A stretch of DNA of 16,852 nucleotides from Bacteroidales bacterium (GTDB lineage: Bacteria > Bacteroidota > Bacteroidia > Bacteroidales > BM520), in assembly GCA_028701815.1 (NCBI GenBank), contig JAQVPY010000023.1:1-16852 (forward strand), written 5' to 3'. The position numbers and the translations under genes are program-made. The notes below the pieces were generated by a model that was given only the letters and a program-made list of their open reading frames with translations, made no database searches and was not told the DNA's origin. Shown one piece after another: positions 15,220 through 16,852 of this stretch. How positions within the stretch are numbered: the first letter of the stretch is position 1; each line of letters begins with the position of its first letter.

Positions 15220-16852
15220 TTAAAGAATATTAATCATTTTTTGAAAAGAGGTAAGACTTTCTAATACGTTGGTTTTAACGTGTATAAAGTGTTTAATGCC
15301 GACGGCAGTAAGCTTTTCCATACAATCCTTAGGATTCCCGGCGACAACTATAATGCTGTCGTTTTTAAGTTCCTCATAAATCTGCGGAGCTATAGTTTCA
15401 TATTCTTCATCGGAACTGCATACGGTCACTATTTCTGCACCGGAGTCTTTAGCTGCATTGATGCCATCTTCCAGAGAGGCAAAACCGTTAGTGTTGATGA
15501 TTTCAAACCCTGCACAGCCGAAGAAATTGGAAGCAAACCCGGCGCGAGCTATCCTCATGGAAAGGCTTCCGTATGTAAAGAGAAATACTTTCGGACGGCG
15601 ACCGGTTGTCTTGGAGAATAATTCGGTTTTGAGACGCATCCTTTCAAAGGCTTCGGGTCCTCTATAAGGCTGCAATGTTTTAAAATGAGCAACCTCTTCT
15701 TCACAGCAGCAACAGGAAAGAGCTTCTTCTTCCTGTGGTTTCTCCTGTTCTGTAAAATCAATATGTTCTGTAATGTTCGGGTACAGATTAACGCCAACAA
15801 AATTCTCCTTCCTCGTAGCAATTGCAAGGTCACGCTTCTGAGACGACTCAAGTATTATGTCTTGAATGATATCTTCCTTGAAACAATTAATAAACCCGCC
15901 CTTATCAATAATGGACAGAAATAAATCCCAGGCATTTTTTATGAAACAGCTTGTGAGATTTTCAATATAATATGAGCCGGCAGCGGGATCGGTGATCTTA
16001 TCAAAATGAGACTCCTCCTTTAGAAGCAATTGCTGATTACGGGCCAGACGCATTGCGAAGTCGTCGTTTTGTGCAGAAGCCAAATTGAACGGGGTGACGG
16101 TAAGAGAATCAATCCCCCCAAGAATCGAAGACATGGATTCTGTGGTAGTACGGAGAAGATTAACATACGGGTCGTATAATGTCTTATTCCAGGTGGACGT
16201 CTCCGCATGCAGATACATTTTTGTAGAGGCGGCATCTTTCGGAGAATAGGCATCGACCACTTTAGCCCACAGATAACGGGCAGCACGGAATTTTGCGATT
16301 TCAAAGAAATAGTTGGAGCCGGCACTGAATTTAAATTTGAGACGCTTGCAAATATTATCTATGCTCAGACCCGTCTCCGTAAGAAAATCAAGTAAATCGG
16401 CGGCAGAAACAAGACCAAATGCGAGTTCCTCGGTTAAAGTAGACCCACAGTTTCCGAAAATAGAGGCATCAATGATACCTACCCTCATGTTTGGAGCAAA
16501 AGAACAGTTTATAAGCAGATTTTTGAGGATATCTATCCCGTAAAGACAATTCTGCTCTTTCAACATGAACGCTTTAAAAGGATTGAATTCTATATTAAAA
16601 TAGATCCTTTCGGCAATGAGCTTTTCATCGGTAAAGAAATTCCTAAGGATGCTTAAAAGGTCTTCCGCATTATCTTCATTACAGATAAAGTTGACTTCCG
16701 TCATCTCGGGACAAATCATATACATGAGCTTATAGAAAGCATCTTTTGTAAAGGTCTTGATACCGGAAATGTCAAAACCAACGGAGTTAACCCCGTTTTT
16801 AATAGCTGTTAAAGCTTGTTCATTGACCGTTCCCATGTCGTCGACAATGATA
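15220..16852 (-). CDS. mutA: Methylmalonyl-CoA mutase, small subunit (5' end outside the window)
   Basis: The frame remains open to the window edge, where the codons before the Met at 16836 read IVDD; that Met is therefore probably internal and the start lies outside. The visible 543 residues are most of the small subunit, which pairs with MutB but does not bind substrate or cobalamin productively. The barrel blocks FSAGSNYFFEIAKFRAARYLWAKV and PAAGSYYIENLT mirror MutB. The C-terminal cobalamin-like domain lacks the DxHxxG motif (the equivalent region reads SLSMRIARAGFASNFF), as expected for this subunit. Between the two domains is an acidic linker with four consecutive cysteines (ALSCCCCEEE, at about 15700-15729). 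The stop is 4 bp from the mutB start. Confidence 0.95.
   Translation of the reverse strand, partial: IIVDDMGTVNEQALTAIKNGVNSVGFDISGIKTFTKDAFYKLMYMICPEMTEVNFICNEDNAEDLLSILRNFFTDEKLIAERIYFNIEFNPFKAFMLKEQNCLYGIDILKNLLINCSFAPNMRVGIIDASIFGNCGSTLTEELAFGLVSAADLLDFLTETGLSIDNICKRLKFKFSAGSNYFFEIAKFRAARYLWAKVVDAYSPKDAASTKMYLHAETSTWNKTLYDPYVNLLRTTTESMSSILGGIDSLTVTPFNLASAQNDDFAMRLARNQQLLLKEESHFDKITDPAAGSYYIENLTSCFIKNAWDLFLSIIDKGGFINCFKEDIIQDIILESSQKRDLAIATRKENFVGVNLYPNITEHIDFTEQEKPQEEEALSCCCCEEEVAHFKTLQPYRGPEAFERMRLKTELFSKTTGRRPKVFLFTYGSLSMRIARAGFASNFFGCAGFEIINTNGFASLEDGINAAKDSGAEIVTVCSSDEEYETIAPQIYEELKNDSIIVVAGNPKDCMEKLTAVGIKHFIHVKTNVLESLTSFQKMINIL

Noticed and set aside
16834..16836. Met at 16836 as the start of mutA
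   Set aside because: The frame stays open upstream to the window edge and the sequence around it (IVDDMGTVNEQ) looks internal; the gene would be short for a small subunit.
1..16852. CRISPR array, insertion sequence, prophage or integrative element
   Set aside because: No regularly spaced long repeats, transposase, integrase or terminal inverted repeats were seen, and tRNA-Cys has no direct repeat of its 3' end nearby that I could find.

Overview
The window looks like chromosomal DNA from a low-GC member of the Bacteroidota, probably Bacteroidales. The evidence is: promoters of the Bacteroidota type (a -7 element TAnnTTTG); a YbeY whose third metal ligand is Asp, as I recall for this phylum; a DUF4175-like gene followed by ybeY and mnmG; a LUD/ferredoxin LutB-like protein; a secreted YwqK/MORN-variant repeat protein with an AIA-Q signal peptidase site; and a two-subunit methylmalonyl-CoA mutase. 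I cannot name the genus. No transposase, integrase, phage gene or CRISPR array is visible.

Left arm (1-9069, + strand): a tightly packed run of a large coiled-coil protein (5' end outside the window), ybeY, mnmG, cls (cardiolipin synthase), a 1161-residue NtrY-type histidine kinase and tadA. Gaps are 49 bp or less and two genes overlap, so it may be one long transcription unit. Three genes serve translation (YbeY in rRNA maturation, MnmG in tRNA wobble-uridine modification, TadA in tRNA wobble inosine). Cls and the kinase act at the membrane. Two copies of the 14-bp palindrome GTTCCACGTGGAAC, the core of the ParB-binding parS site, flank mnmG: one lies inside the 3' end of ybeY, the other starts on the base after the mnmG stop.

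Middle (9077-11067): a minus-strand gene for a secreted repeat protein converges on tadA with only 7 bp between stops. Upstream of it lies the only long gene-free stretch, about 485 bp. I counted 71 G or C among its 420 bases from 10621 to 11040 (17%). It carries two divergent promoters, a DnaA-box-like nonamer, a cluster of ATTAACA-type heptamers and a perfect 7-bp-arm inverted repeat. With the parS pair about 7 kb away and a G/C skew change across the region, I propose it as a candidate replication origin. This is a hypothesis, not a call.

Right arm (11068-16852): rpiB and a lutB-like gene form a + strand pair. Facing them on the minus strand are mutA (5' end outside the window), mutB and then tRNA-Cys, which has its own promoter and a strong terminator. 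MutA and MutB together make the adenosylcobalamin-dependent methylmalonyl-CoA mutase linking succinyl-CoA and propionate metabolism.
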